This document shows positions 23,464 to 37,865 of a stretch of 64,000 nt of DNA, piece after piece. Both the position numbers and the translations under genes were made by a program. The notes under the pieces were generated by a model. The model was not told the origin of the DNA. It did no database searches and worked only from the letters and a program-made list of their open reading frames with translations. Each line of letters begins with the position of its first letter. The first letter of the stretch is position 1. Location: NCBI GenBank assembly GCA_028023455.1, contig JAQFVV010012420.1:8265194-8329193 (forward strand), read 5' to 3'. This stretch comes from Epiperipatus broadwayi (Eukaryota > Onychophora > Udeonychophora > Euonychophora > Peripatidae).

Positions 23464-25094
23464 ATAAATGAATGAATGAATAAAAAATAAAATGGATGGG
23501 TAATACAACAAAATATAATAATGATATTTGAATAAGTTCTCATATTTATGTAGAACAGTCTTGCTATTCTAGTGTCCACTATGAATGTATTTAATACCTT
23601 TTATAAACCATAAACATACCAATCCAATAGTGAAATGGTTGCTGAAGAAGGTGTATATTATTTATTGGAGTCAGATACAACTTTAAGATTAAGCATTTAT
23701 CAGATTTACATCTTGAGATGCTTGCAAGGCACAGCTACAGGACCTACACATCAAATAAAGTGACTTACATTCAGATATACTAAGAGTACACTATAGTCAA
23801 AGGTGGTGTTTCTCAATACCTATGAAAAATATATCAAATACCAGAATAAAGTCATGGTAATACACTACACATGACTTTATGCAAAAATACAGTATAAGCA
23901 AGATACATACACATTTGGAATTATAAGACAAAAGCAAAATAAAATGATGGCATGAACTCAAAGGAAAAGGCACTTACATCTGAGGGCAATAAATGAACTA
24001 GAACTTGATCTCTAGTCATATAAGTATGATAATGAGTCATCAAAGAACAATAATAATAAAAGGAATTTGCCTTAAAGAAAGCATTATGAGCTTATATACA
24101 ATAAAGAACAATACAATTCATTGGAACAGATGTTAGAATAATATAAGAGAGAATCTAAGCTATAATCTTTATCAAAATAAACTAACAACATAAGAGAGAG
24201 ACAAAACCACAATCTTTTTAAAATACACTGTCAAGATAAGAATATTCTTAAAAACCAAGAGAGAGACTAATACATCTATCTCTTAAATAAATATATCAAC
24301 TAACTGATGTGTAAAACCAATAAATGGATAATTGGTGCTAAACATAGATTATAAAAGTATGGCATAGCTTAAGCAATAATAATGTACATCACCTAATTCA
24401 TTTAACATTTATATATTAAATAATGCAATCAGCATACTGTAAGCACAGAATCCAAAAAGATAAACTTTATTTATTAACTTTTTATGTTTTTAAATTAGAA
24501 TGTCTCCCATCAAATATATATCATGATTTGATATCTATAAATTGGTTCAAAAATCATTATCATAAAAACACATAATCTTAAATCTAATATATAATTATGT
24601 TTAATACTATTTTTTATTTTAAAGTCTTATATTTTTATCAGCAGTAATAATCATTTTTCTGTGGAAGCTGTCTAAGATGAATAAACTTCAATAGACAGCC
24701 AATTTTACACAGAACCATAAACTTTTTCAACTAATTGCATTAAAGACCAGAACAAATCCATAAAAGCAATGCACAAATTTTGTTTACATTTGCCTAGTTA
24801 CAAAATTAATATCTATAGTATTTTTTATTTATTAAAAATCACACAGGTTTTGATAACACTATGAGTGGAAACAATCATTTTTTAATTCCAAAGAATATCA
24901 ATATTATTGCACATTAATCTCTGTAGTTTTTCTATATGTTCCATTGATAGAAATTGCAGTAATAAAAGGATCCTTAAATCATGTTGCATAACTTTGTAGA
25001 TATATATTATAATGGTGCAGAAAATTTGGGGTAAAACATGAGATGATGGAATAACCTTCATCAACATTTCTATTAATACATCAAATTAAATATA
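23464..25094. other. AT-rich DNA, no gene seen
   Basis: Contains a small hairpin near 23852-23882 (CATAAAGTCATG-type inversion). AATAGACAGCCAATTTTAC at ~24692 recurs in similar form at ~31006. Otherwise unremarkable. Confidence 0.45.
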
Positions 25095-25265
25095 AACAGA
25101 ATACAGTGATTAAGAGCAAAGACTCAGCATGAACAAAACCATAAGGTGCCTCTCCAGAATTACAAAAAAATCATTAATCATCAACAATAAAAAAATCAAA
25201 TGATGCTGAGATACAAAAACAGGTTGATCATCATCAATGCTCTGCCCACATGTATTATTAATGTG
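25095..25265 (+). repeat. Dispersed repeat, copy A (partner at 30862)
   Basis: GACTCAGCATGAACAAAACC, ATAAGGTGC, TCAAATGATGCTGAGATACA and ATCATCAATGCTCTG recur in the same order at 30862-31165, where ~110 bp more lies in the middle. The two copies flank the gag-like remnant in direct orientation, so they could be old LTR pieces, but I see no defined LTR ends. Confidence 0.6.
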
Positions 25266-27974
25266 CTGGCCAACTAAAACTTAATTTCTAATAATAATAC
25301 AAATATATAAAAATGTAATGTATGGAGATTAAAGGGGATATGATTGCAACAACCAGTATTATCACCTGGATGTTCAAACACCAACATCATCCTTACATTC
25401 ATATAACTAACTATTATGCTCTAATCTAGCTCAGAAAGCAATAATTCTATGAATTGTTATTGTAAGTAAGAGATTAATCAATATAGTAGCTTATTCTAGT
25501 TTATTTTAAAATAATATTACTAGGATTATTTGAAAACAATTTTATGAACTCCAAGTTACATTGAAGTCAAGTCACACATATTTCAATTCATGTAACAGAT
25601 AGCTGGAAAAATAAAAAACATTAACACTAGAATATTTTTAAACAATTATTTAACAAACTAAATGATTAATAATTAAAAATAAAACATGGCATGATAATAT
25701 GATACTTTAGATTTATACATTCTGATCAAAATATAGTTTCACAAAAAATAATTAACTGATTATTAATTTTTATTTCTTAAATTAATTAACTCTTGCTTTT
25801 ATTAACTTATTTCTTTAAATAACAAAAGTTGGAAAATAGCTTTTCAGTCAGAGATAAGAGGATTTTAAATTAACTTATTTCTTTTGTAAATAATTAGGCA
25901 GGAAAATGATATAAAACAAAAAAAAACATGTCAAATTTTATAAAATTAAGTTACTTAAAAAAACTTTCTATAATTGTGAAAAAAAATCTCATAAATTAAA
26001 AAAAACAAACATGTTCATCTAAAAAAACTACTATATCAATTGCTACTTAATTTTAAAAATACCTTTATAAATTTCAATTTAATGCACACACCAAAAAAAT
26101 AAAATACCTTATATAAGGATTTTAATTTTTGGAAGTCATTTGCATTTATAATTTACAGATTTTCCTGAAAGATGTATTTCTTAAAGGCTTCTTAATTTTA
26201 GGTTAATTATACACAGTTATTTCCTTTTTTATTTTGCAATAGGATATTTCAGACTAATAAACAGCAAGAATTTATCCATTTTCTTTTTAATAAAATTTCC
26301 AAGCCAGGCTAATACATAAAAACACTTATGCTCTTGGTTGGAGACAGTTTTCTTACAGATTACTTCAGGGGCATTTTCTTCTCCTTTACATTTTATTCTA
26401 GCAGCTTACATGGAGGAAGATGATGTTTAACATTTAGTATATTTAACACATGGTTTTCATTGTAAAAACATTTTCGAACAATTGACTATCTGCATCTGCT
26501 TTCTTATTTCAGCAACTGAGTGAAGAATAATTGCTCTCTTCAACAGCAGGTCAAGAATTGACTATCCTCTTCAACAGCTGAGTCAGAAATGACTGCTTCT
26601 TCCAAAACACCTAGATTTTCCTTAACCCATTCCCCTAATTTTGGAACAATCCTATATTGAACCAATCACAATCCTGTCTTTTACTTGATAAAATTTAATA
26701 ATAATCAATTAGATCAATGTTGACAGAAATAATTGTTCAGCTATTTCCTTCCCTCAACAATAACATTGGAAATTAAGTCAAAAATCTTAAATTAAAATCA
26801 TAGTTTTTGACATTCCTTTTAAATTAAATTCTTTTTCTACCAAGAGAAAAATAAAATAACTTGTTAATTTCACTGATTTGATAAATACTGTTTGTGAATT
26901 TGAAGGGAGATAAAGAGAAAAAACTATTTTAATCAATTAAAACAAAATTTTAATAAAAATTTTGAAACCTTATTTGTCTCTTAAATTAAAATTTATGGAT
27001 ACTTAGAAAAGAAAAAAATTTTCACTCAGTATTTTTTAACATTAAAATTAAAATCAAAAATGATAGGTTAATTAATGAAGGGAGAGAATAAAAAATGTTT
27101 ACTTTATATTTTTCTCCTTCTTTTATAACACTTTATAACTTATAAAACATTTTAAATATTAAACTTACGTTTAACATAACTAAAAAAATTGTATTATCAT
27201 GTGATGAGAAAAAATATTTAAACAATTACCTCTTATTCTTAAAAAATATGGTAAGATTAAATACTATTTCCTTGTGCACTAATTAAGTCTAAACTTAAGG
27301 AGCATGTTGCCAACTATTGATAAGGCAGAAATGTATCCAAAATGGCTACATTATCCCCATCTAATATGAAAAATGAAATTGAACCTCTTTTTGATACCTT
27401 AGTTTAATTCAACCAAATTCATTCCACAATAAAACAAAAATTATGTTCAGCTACATATTAATATTTCTTCAGACTTACAAGCTGAGATATAATTCACTAA
27501 GCCATTTTGGGATAATGGGTAACTAACTCAATTTGTAGATGTGAATTTTTATTTGTGAAGATAGGGTGATAATAGGCATAAAATGTGCATGCCACTTCCA
27601 GCTTCATGATGAACAGAAAACCTCACTACAGAACAAGAATGCAAGGCATCATGAGCACCTCAAAAGCTATCTCAATTGAAGTATAAACATAACTTACTAC
27701 CCAGAAGGGACATTGAGAAAAGAGCAAAGCATTGTTTGGCCATGTGGAAAAGCTTACTCATTTACCTTAGGCCCCAGACCCAAAACACTATTCTGTGCCA
27801 GGTAAACAATGCATTATTTTATTGATAGAGAGCACTGCTCCTCTGAGGGGCTTATTTGGACTGATTTTGAATCTTAGGTGTGCACAGTGCTGAGATAAAA
27901 CTTTTGGAGCATCATGAGCATACTGCATGTCTACATCTATGAGAATATTACCCATCCTCCAAGAGTACTTAAAG
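25266..27974. other. AT-rich DNA on the 3' side of the gag-like remnant
   Basis: No protease, RT, RNase H or integrase motif was recognised on the minus strand, where pol would be expected. Near 26515-26600 there are short tandem repeats (TCTTCAACAGC...GAATGACT-like), which could be remnant coding sequence. Confidence 0.4.
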
Positions 27975-29614
27975 CAAAGCTATGATATTTTTACAATATT
28001 TATTGCTGCACTTAATAAAATACCTTTTCCATTCTACAGATTGTGTTTTATCATTTTGATTTCTTTCTTTATTAGAAGCATAACTGCACCTTTTTGGGGG
28101 AGATTGAGAATGATGATCAGGTCTCTTAAAATCACTTTTTGGTGAGATGTGATCAACTTTCAGACTGACTAATTATCCAGATTCTGGTAGGATTATTTTC
28201 TTTTCTTCCAAGGTGACATTTTTATTTTCGGCTTTGGTACCATAGTGGTGGCTTGAACTTGCACTTCCCATATTTGATGGCATTCATATGAGGACCATTG
28301 TTCACCTCTGTATGATGATTTGGTTGGAGGTTCAAATTCCTTTTCTTTTTTAGCATAGGCAGATTTGCTGCTTTCAAATGTATTCAACAATTCTGCCACC
28401 TATTCAGTTGTATGCCTATTCGTGCCAATCAACATTCTTTTAATATGGTTTGGGAAGCTGTGTTTTAATATCATTATTTGTAGTTCTGAGAAAGGATCTA
28501 CAGTGATCACTGTCAATTTTACCACCTGTTTTTTTTTTAAAAAAGGGTGTGGAGAGTTCACCAGGTGGACACTTTCTTGTGATATTTTGTATTTAATCTC
28601 ATTCTGGTAATTCTCATTCCAGTAGCACTTCATAAGTGCTTGATTAATCTCAGTAAAGTTAGGATGGGTGAATAATGAGTCACACTGTACCTGGGATGCA
28701 TGCTATAGATGACTACCTTTCCAGTCAAGGCATCAATGCTGAAATATCAATTCAGACCATTAATAAATTCAATGGGTACCTCACTAGTATTTATTGAAGG
28801 AATGGTTTACAATGTCAGGCATTTGGTTCATAGATTGAATATATTTGATTCTTCTATCATCTTCTTTTTGTGTTCAATGTAGTCATGACTATTTTTTGGT
28901 ATATTTGATCATCTTGTCTATGGTCATCCTCCAACCATTTTACTCTTTGCATGATTCTACCATCATCTTTGACCTGTAGAAATTTACTTTGACTAGCCAG
29001 GTCCTCTATTTTGTAAAGACATTCCAGGCTTTGTTGACCTTTGTTATTCATAGACTTTATTACCTCCTGTTCTTGACTTACTTTAATATTCATTACTTCT
29101 TCTATATGGTTTATTTTTATATCTTGTTATTTTTGTTGTTTATAACATTATTCACATCTTCCTCTCCAACTTGTGTAAGGTAGTCTGCTATTTGATTAGC
29201 CATAATTTTACTGTTTTAGCCATTTTGACTTTTATTTTCTGTAGCAGCATTTGGCCTTCTTCTAATCATTTCTATTATTCTCTTCTCTTTGTTTACTGCT
29301 TCTCCTTTCTTAATATATCTACCATTTAATTATCTTCTTTTATTTGTTCATCTCTTTTTATTATCTTCCTCTCTTTTTATTATCCTCTTTTCTTTGACAA
29401 TCCTTGTTATTATTATTTTCTCTTAAGTTTTTTTCTTTTTATTATCCTCTTATCTTTGCTTGTTGTTTTCTTCTTTCATTTCTCTAAGCATTTGCCATAA
29501 TTGGGCTATCATGAAAGTATATTCTATTCTCTGAATTCCTTCCACTGATTGATGATCTTTTGTTTTCTGACCCCATTCTTCTCCCATCTTTTTCAATTTT
29601 GTTCTTGTCAGCAT
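27975..29614 (-). pseudogene. Gag-like retroelement open frame, broken
   Basis: From 29614 leftward the minus strand encodes MLTRTKLKKMGEEWGQKTKD, then a lysine/glutamate-rich degenerate stretch, MANQIADYLTQVGEEDVNNV, a coiled-coil-like segment (28857-29130), and a helical domain ending FPNHIKRMLIGTNRHTTE (28400-28633). A TAG then interrupts before VAELLNTFESSKSAYAKKEK. Frameshifts follow; a Cys/His/Gly-rich stretch (CHQIWEV in one frame, KYGKCKF in another) may be a lost zinc knuckle. Another frame stays mostly open to 27975. The order (start, coiled coil, helical domain with a LPNHI-type segment, knuckle-like end) fits a retroelement Gag. I see no linked pol. The gag assignment is inference. 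Confidence 0.5.
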
Positions 29615-30861
29615 ATATGTTTATATAAATTCCTTTCTTTATCTTAAAAACACTGTCTTAGGTTATTTCTATACACTGGAAATACAAATATTTACTTTTA
29701 AAATAATATCTTATAAAATAAACTTAACACAATCTCTCCTTCAATGAAACCCCTCATCTTAACTAATACTATTGATATTATAGTTACTCCAAACTACCTC
29801 TGTTTAAACCTTACTGTTTCAATATATGACTTCATTTGTCTAATTTATTTTCCTTGTTTTATTTTTTCAATTCTATCCTGCTCATGTGTGTGATTGTTTT
29901 TTATTTACAAATATTTTTAACTATTATTTATTTTTAGTAAATATGCATATATAGAAATTCATATAACTAACCATTTGTCAAAACAGTTCTTAGAGACCTG
30001 ATGAGCATCTGATTGCAAAAAATGCATAGTTACCTGGGATAGATACAAAATCCAAAAATTGGACTATAGTACAGAATGTAGCTGAAAACCAAAAGATCTA
30101 TCTCAATTTAGATACTATAAACTACCTATAATGCAAAATACAAATAATGCAAAAAGCATTACAAAGTTCTGCTTCTTTAAGGGGCTGGTAAATACAAAAC
30201 TATTCCTAGCACTTTTTCTTGGAGACATAGACTGAGGATCATGGCAGAATTACATTAACAATATGATAAACAACAGGAAATATCAAAACTTGAAAGTGAG
30301 TTGGAGCAATGTTTGGGACAGAATGCTACATGGAGTTGGAATAAAAACATTGCACTCCCAAGCCAATGACAAACCTTCCATTCATTACCACTAATGAAAG
30401 TACAGCTAACAAATTCCAACAGTCAAAAATTCAATCCAATCTCCAAAATCATACTTTGATTTCTAATTTTAATATGAACTGCTTAAAATATAGATTTTTA
30501 CCAGTCTTTTATAATGTATAATCAAATTATAACTTAATCAGTATCTATACTCTTGTAACATTTTACAGCAAAACATTTTAAAATTAATTCTACATCAAAA
30601 CACAGATTTTTCTTTCTCGGGTTTAATTTTTGAGATTCAAGTTATATGGTCACTTTGTATACTGATCACAATTTAATCATCATTGGACCCACGGTTGGGT
30701 TACCATTTGCAATGGTACAAATGATAAGTGTAATCACAGAGAGATAGGAAACTGTCATCATTCCCTTAGAATAGTCACAATCATCAATGATTGTCATGTG
30801 AAACTAAATTACCAAATATAATGAATGCAGAACAAATATAGACTAAATGAATATCCAGTGA
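29615..30861. other. Upstream flank of the gag-like remnant
   Basis: Holds the MITE left-end fragment at 29953. No primer-binding site or clear LTR border could be identified. Confidence 0.4.
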
Positions 30862-31165
30862 ATAAGAACACAGACTCAGCATAGCAAAACCATAAGGTGC
30901 AACTTCAGTCTTATAGAAAAATTAATAATTATTAATCATCCAACATTTAAAAAAGAACAGCTAGAAATTCAATAGTAAGCCTTATGACTGGAATAGAAAG
31001 GGGTCAACAATAGACAGGCCAATTTTGCAGTCAAACTTTAAGCAGAAATACAACCCAATTATGTGGATGCACATACTTGTGCTAATCCATCAGAATATAA
31101 AAAAAATCAAATGATCCTAAGATACAGAAACATGCTGATCATCATTAATGCTCTGGCAACATAGT
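30862..31165 (+). repeat. Dispersed repeat, copy B (partner at 25095)
   Basis: Matches 25095-25265 at both ends, with an intervening ~110 bp that includes AATAGACAGGCCAATTTTGC, itself similar to ~24692. Confidence 0.6.
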
Positions 31166-34100
31166 AAGAGAAGTAAATATACTTATGATTAGTAAAATAT
31201 TGCAAGGGTATGGTCCCAACCTATTAAAAACAAAGGTCTGAAACAGAATATAATTAAGGTATAATGAACCTATTAACACTCTTTGATATGTAAAAACAAA
31301 ACAAATTATAACATTAATTATAAGTAGATTGTGACATACATCTTTTGTTTTTTTCTTTTTGTTCTGTTAAGTCTACTGACTACAAAATAAAAGTAGTTGA
31401 TTATCGATTTACCAAATTGCTGACTTTAGTATAAAAGAATAACAAAGAAAAATTGGATCTAAACTTAAGCTATTACATCATTAATTTTTTTTAAAAATAT
31501 ATATAATAAAAGAGACTAAACAAAATTAAATCATGTAAACAATGGAAATACAGCATGATATATAACTTGCTAGTGACACAAACTGGATATGCAAGAAAAG
31601 AAACTGATTTGTTTTAATTAAGAAAATAATAAGATAATGTTTTTAACCTATCAACACCATTAAAATAATGTTTAAAATGGAACTAATGTTCGATTTATGA
31701 CTTGATAATTTTATAAAAGAACAAATTATCTCTAAAAGCTATTGGAAATGATTAGAGGAAGAACGGTTTATAGAGGTCAAAGAAATAATACATTCACATA
31801 GAAAAGATTTATGTTAATTGTTACAAAGCAACAATTAGTTGTAAAATTTTATTATTCAGTGACACAAAGCTCATAAAAAGAATTATTAGCTGGATGAAGA
31901 AACCAAAGAAAAAATCACACACCTTCTAATCTATAGCTGATAATATTAATTCTAATGAATAATAAGCAATACAAAAGAATGTGGGAGTAGGAAACTTAGT
32001 AAACATCATAGATGGGAGGTTGCCAGTCATATGCCTATGAATAATTTGACTTCATATGCTAACCCACATCAATAATTTTTTCATCATCACACATTTTTTT
32101 TAATATTTAGAAAGCTAAATGTGATTCTTTAGAAATTACTTTATTTGTAAACAAAAATCGTAAACTTAATGTTGGATGCTTACTGCCAGTAAAAACAATT
32201 AATACTGTCGACTGCAAGAGGATTATATTACACATTTTAAGAAATAGATCTATAGAATAAATATTGACTGTTAAATAATTTGTAAACTTATGATCAATAA
32301 GATGATAATTCATATTATGTAAGGGAAGAGAGAATAATTAATTTTATTGCCTACAAATGAATTTGACTTGCATAATTTAAGAAAAAGTATCATATTTTAT
32401 GACTCTTTCATATTTGTCTACTGGATGAGAATTTAAAAAATTAACTTGCCTATCTTGTAGTAAATTGAATGGAAAATCTGAATACATTTTTAAAAATTAT
32501 AAAGCAGTAAATTTGAAAAAGAGAATACATTTTAAAGTTCAGTCATGATTTTTTCTTTCTTCCAATCATTACTATAAAGAAATAAAAAAACAATTTATTT
32601 TTATTCTACAATCATTTGTAAAAGTAATCATAAAATGTGAAAATATTCGTAAAAAATATGTTTTGAGTGTTGTAAATAGGTCTTGATAAATACGTTTTTA
32701 AAAAACATCTAGAAATAAATCAACACAGACTTGTTTATGTGTTAGATATTAAAAAAAGGAAAAAAAATGTGAGAATATTAAGTCTGAAAATGAAAATGAT
32801 AATAGTAGGTATTGATTGAAGGTGAAAGCAGTGCAGAGTGATTTCATGAAGATAGGAAACCAGTCTCCCTCCAAACAGTTTTGGATAGTTGTACTTTTCT
32901 AACTATTTTAAAGTATTTTCAATCCTCTGTCACTTCCGCAAGTATGCTGGCGTTAGCTAGTAGAAGACTATTCAAAATGGCTGATTAGAAAACTGAAATC
33001 ATACAAATCAAAAGACTTGGAACTATGTAGTTATGTCCAGACAAACATTAAAGTTACATAAAAGGCAACAGTGCCTGTTTTAAAGAAGAAAATCATGCTG
33101 AAAGCAAATGGACTCTGCTGTAAGACCCATCATGTATCATTCTCTAATAGAAATTATCTTTACTATCTATCATCACCAGTGCTCACAGAATATAATTACA
33201 ATCAGGATTGGGTTTTTAAAGACTATAATTAAAGATATGTGCATAGATATATATGGTATTTTCAGAAAACCAGGGTTTAAAACTTTAAAACTCGAAAACA
33301 TTGACATTTGTATTATGGTATGATCTTATTTTACATTTATCGATAAGTCTTAAGTTTTAATATTTATAATTATTATTATTTTGTTCTTTTCAATATTTTG
33401 TATTTATTGTACTTATCTGTAGCAGTTGCAAAGGAATAAGCAACAAATTAATATTTTATTTATTTATTGTAAATAAATTATTAGCTTTTTTTTTTATTAA
33501 TCAATTTAGTTTGTTTTTATTTTTCAAAGTCATTCAAAACATATGCCTTTAATATGAATTAACCCTGAGAATTCATGAAATCCACTGAAGTACATTCAAG
33601 AATAATAGTAGTAATCTAAATTAATGATGACCAGCAGGATTAAGATTTCCAGAAGTAAGCTTTTTATTTAAAAAGCTTGGTATCTGAAGATTTTAAAATT
33701 GAATATAGAAAAAGAAATTAAAACTATTTTTGGAAAAATTACACATAACTTAATCTTTGTGCTTGGTTATTTGATTATCATCATTAAAGTAAGGATTAGA
33801 TTACACACACACACATATATATATATTTGAGTTTAGCCATTTTATTTGAAATATATATATATATTCTTATTTGAATTTATATTAAATCCACTTGTTACAT
33901 TATTAACCCCTAATTCATACCATTACAATGTATTATTGGTTAGATCAAGTGGGTTCAGTTTTGTTTTTCTAATTTTAATTGTTTGTGACCTTAATTACAT
34001 GATAGTTTAAAAAATTATCTAGATTACTACATGACAATTTCCATTTATATACAAAATTTATAACAACAAGTCCTGTGAAAATCTTTGATTTAATATATGT

Positions 34101-35655
34101 CTATGAACATTTTTTTGCATTTAATCTTTTTTTTTTTTGTTTCCTAGTTTTTTGTCACCATATTATTTATTTATCTGACACATGGTCAGTTTTTAGATTA
34201 TATTGAGTTTATAATTTCAATTATCCAGATGTTTTTACTTTTTCTATTTATATATCTGACTCAGTTTCATATTGGATCTTAATTATCTCAGGAATTTTAG
34301 TGATTATCAATTTATTCCCTCATCCATATACTTCATTTTTGGTCATTTTTTGTTAATCCCAACATAATCTCTCTTTTTCCTAAAGTAATTTGAAGCCTTC
34401 TTTAAAATTATGTCTTATCATTTAATCAATTTTTCTTTACACTTAGGGTTAATCTTACAAAAAAAAGTATTAATATCATAAAATATAAAATTATCAAACA
34501 CTATGTCTCTCTAATGATATTCAAGTATTAAAGAGTATTCAGAGAACGCTACTAAAAAGTTGAAAAATCAAAGGATTTAATTGTTAATATACAGCTAGTT
34601 TTTAAAAAGTTATTAAAAAATAGTAATAATAAGATTTTTTTTTTGTAAGTTATAAAAATATATATTAAGAAAAAAAAGTGATGTCACCTCTAGACTATAA
34701 CTTTGGAAAATTTTCTCATATTGTTTGAAGTCTTTTTATATTCATTAGTTTCTTTTTATATGAAACCCTGAGTGATTAAGCAGAGTATTAGAGTGATGAG
34801 TGCAAGATTTTACAATCTCAACTACATAATTAAAATGAAATTTCAATTTAGTGAATTAAATAAAATTGTAGTGTGCAATCGCTTCTTATATTCTCGATTG
34901 TCATGCGATATGATTATTTATTTATTTGTACATCAGGGATTAAAAGCATTATACATGGGTGAGAAAATATTGAAAGAATTAAAATGTTAGTAGATGGACA
35001 GTCGAAGTCTGAAACAGGATTTCACGAGACTTGAAAGACTTAAAAAAAATTACATGTGAGAAAGATGTATAATATCAGTAACTTTGTTAAACTGATGTGA
35101 AGAAAAATGGCAATAGTTAGGAGAAACTAAATTATCTGTTGTTCAATAAATTTATTTTAAAAAATCAGAAATTATCATGTTGTATAGCAACATAATATTT
35201 TATATTAGAAAAAAAGTAAATAATCCATTCATTTGTAAATAATTTATTTTGAAAGTAAGTGAATGTAAAATATTTAAAAAAAAAATTGTAAATAATTTTA
35301 TATTAAAAATATGTGGATGTAAAATAAACTTTTTAAAGCAAAAATTTTACATTGATAGTTATTTTTTATCCTCGGGTGATCCTCTACTATATGCGTCTAA
35401 TAATATATTTAAGAAGACACTAAACTCAGAAAATAAATTTAACAAATAGACTTTATTAATTCTAAATATGTATATAAATAATAATAAATTAATATATATA
35501 TGTGCTCTGCACACAGTTAATGAAGCTATTAATAAATTGTCAAAATTTTTACTGCCAAGCACTTTCGGAACAGTCTACAGTCCCATATTCATGGCGAGTT
35601 ATTCTGTTAATAACTGTAAAACTACGCAAATTTTATGCAAATTTATATGCAGATG
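31166..35655. other. AT-rich non-coding DNA
   Basis: About 4.5 kb with small (AC)n/(TA)n runs near 33804-33825 and no supported gene. The short open frames at 33108-33323 and 34772-34990 have no splice context or motif. A less AT-biased patch at 32880-33110 has no open frame. Confidence 0.5.
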
Positions 35656-37015
35656 TTATGTGGACCATTTACGAGATAGGGAATAGCAGACCTCTCTTCT
35701 GTTGATTGCCAATGGGTCAGCCGCAATGAAGTAAGCTTCCATAACTTTACGTTTGGTGTCGTTTGTTTCAGAGCAAACGACACTGGCTGTGGTAGGTAGA
35801 AAAGCATGTCCAGAGTTTCTTTCATGTTCGACAAAAATCGAATTACCTTCATACTTTGTTTTGGTTTTATTGTAAAGGTATCGGTGTTGAGCTATTCTGG
35901 TGGCAATGTTAGTTTTGGTCTCTCCATAATATGTTGCCATGCAATTTCTTTGTGGACAGGTGATTTTGTACACAACTTGAGGGGTGAGTTCAGGTTTGAT
36001 CCTGTCTTTGGTATTATTTATCAGTCTATTGGTGTTGGGAGATGAATGGAAAGCGACTTCAAAGTCACATGATAGTTGATTGATAAGGCTTTTAGCTGTA
36101 GAGTAAATGTATGGAATTAAGATTCTTGGTTTGTTTTCTTTCTTGTGGTTGTGGTTTATTTTATAGAAAAATTTGTTGACTTTTCTGTTGATAGATGAAT
36201 AAGTGTGTCCAATTTTCCTTAAATCAGTTATATAATTGATGAGATTTTTTCTTTTATCTGCCTCATATTTGCACAAGTTATGGTTCCTAAACATGAATGA
36301 GGAGAGGGCTGCAAGTTTGTGTGAGTGAGGCACGTAAGAATTAGGGTTTGTCAAGCCTCTTACTTCCAAAGGTTTGACTACCATTTGGTAGTCCAGCTTA
36401 TCTATGTTTTTGCTAGCACATATGTCAAGGTATTTGACCTGTTTGTCTTGGTTTTCCCAAGTAGTAGTAAAAATAAGTTTGGTATTATTATGGAGGCTAT
36501 TGTGAAGGTTAAAGATGATGTCTTCTGGGGCAGCAACGAATATGTCATCAATGTAGCACGTATATATCATATGTGGGGTTGACATGAAGAGTGCAGGTAG
36601 TATTAGCTTCTCGTAATGGTCAAGTACAACGCTTGCCATTATACCACTAAGTGGGAGGCCCATCGGCCATCCGTTGTTCATACTAAACCACTTATCTCTG
36701 AAAACAGCAATTATATTTAAATCAAGCCATTTTAAAAAATCGATGATGAATTTGGCACGTGTAGGTGGGCAGTTTTTTGCAATTACTTTATTGTTGACTA
36801 TTTCGATAGATTGTTTACGGTCAATGGAGCCATATAGCTCTGCCACATCAAATGATGCGATTTTAAAATTAGCTGCTATAAACACGTGTTTAATTTTTCC
36901 TACAAACATGAAAGATGATTTAATGGTGTAATCGCCAAAGCCTAATATATCAATAAGCAGCGATTGACCAAAACTGCCATGTTGAAATAGTGTGCCTTGC
37001 CAAAATCAATCATAA
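35656..37015 (-). mobile_element. Penelope-like retroelement, 5'-truncated: RT plus GIY-YIG endonuclease
   Basis: The frame is open for about 450 codons from just inside a TGA near 37015 to TAA at 35656; the first Met at 36909 gives 417 residues. RT signatures, numbered from that Met: FDVAELYGSI (motif A region, 20-29), GWPMGLPLSGIMASV (motif B, 80-94) and YIDDIFVA (catalytic YxDD, 119-126), then VKYLDI (158-163). The C-terminal part holds a GIY-YIG domain: VVYKITCPQRNC (312-323), YYGET (327-331), then R338 and H342 and the EHERNSGH segment at 361-368. RT followed by GIY-YIG is the diagnostic Penelope layout. The first RT motifs and the N-terminus are missing, so the copy is dead on arrival. 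The uninterrupted frame suggests a recent insertion or purifying selection before insertion. Retained enzyme activity is unknown. Confidence 0.93.
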
Positions 37016-37273
37016 TAATAATAAGAGTACAACTTAAGCATTTAAAATAGCTGTTTGTTGGTTGTTTTTACATTAAAGCCATTTTGTATATAAAGTTTGC
37101 ATGTCCTTTGCAATCTCTGCACTGCTCCCATTGCATTCTACGATGACAACTCCTAAGATTTTTTTCTCTGCCCGATAAGTTGTAGTTTTTATTTTGTTCA
37201 AATGATCAGCATAATTTTCAAATTAGAATATATTTGTATATTTGACATTACTGCATATGTTAATTTTTTAGAA

Positions 37274-37413
37274 TTCACTTCATTGAAATTTTTATTAACT
37301 TCCTGTTTGACTAATGTATAAATATATATGCACAAATATATATTACTTCATTGAAATTTTTATCAACTTCCTGTTTGACTAATGTATAAATATATATGCA
37401 CAAATATATATTA
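37274..37413 (+). repeat. 68-bp tandem duplication
   Basis: ACTTCATTGAAATTTTTATY followed by AACTTCCTGTTTGACTAATG and a TATA/GCACAAATATATATT tail occurs twice with a 68-bp period. The copies are almost identical, so the duplication is recent. Confidence 0.92.
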
Positions 37414-37865
37414 ATAATAAGAAAATTTTCTTAAAATCAAGTCATACATCACGTGACTTTACAAAAATTTATTTACAATACTTTATTAAATATATATATA
37501 TGTAATTATTTAGTCAGATATTGCAAGTTATAGTATTCTATTTATATAACAAAGTATTTATTTGTTGAGGACAATATATTATTTGTCAGATTAAGGAATT
37601 TGCAGAGAGAAAAAATAAAAGATGAAAGATTAAGTTGATGCTTTTTCTTTGCTAAAGGTTAGATGCATTTAACACTTGGGTTTATATAAACCTGAATCAA
37701 AAAATATGTATATGCAATGGTAATTGATTAGATCTAACAGCACTTTATAGAATAAATTGGTGTAATGCTAATAGATAAATAGATCTTAAATAGACAAAGA
37801 ACATTTGTGAAATCTTTTAATTTTTTTTAATTAAGCTATTTTTAATATAATAAATAATATAATAT

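Noticed and set aside
27590-30260. LTR pair immediately around the gag-like frame (27.6-27.9 kb and 30.0-30.25 kb)
   Set aside because: Only short similarities (CTCAATT..AGTATAAAC-like and CTGCTTCTTTAAGGGGCT-like) were found and they are not colinear throughout.
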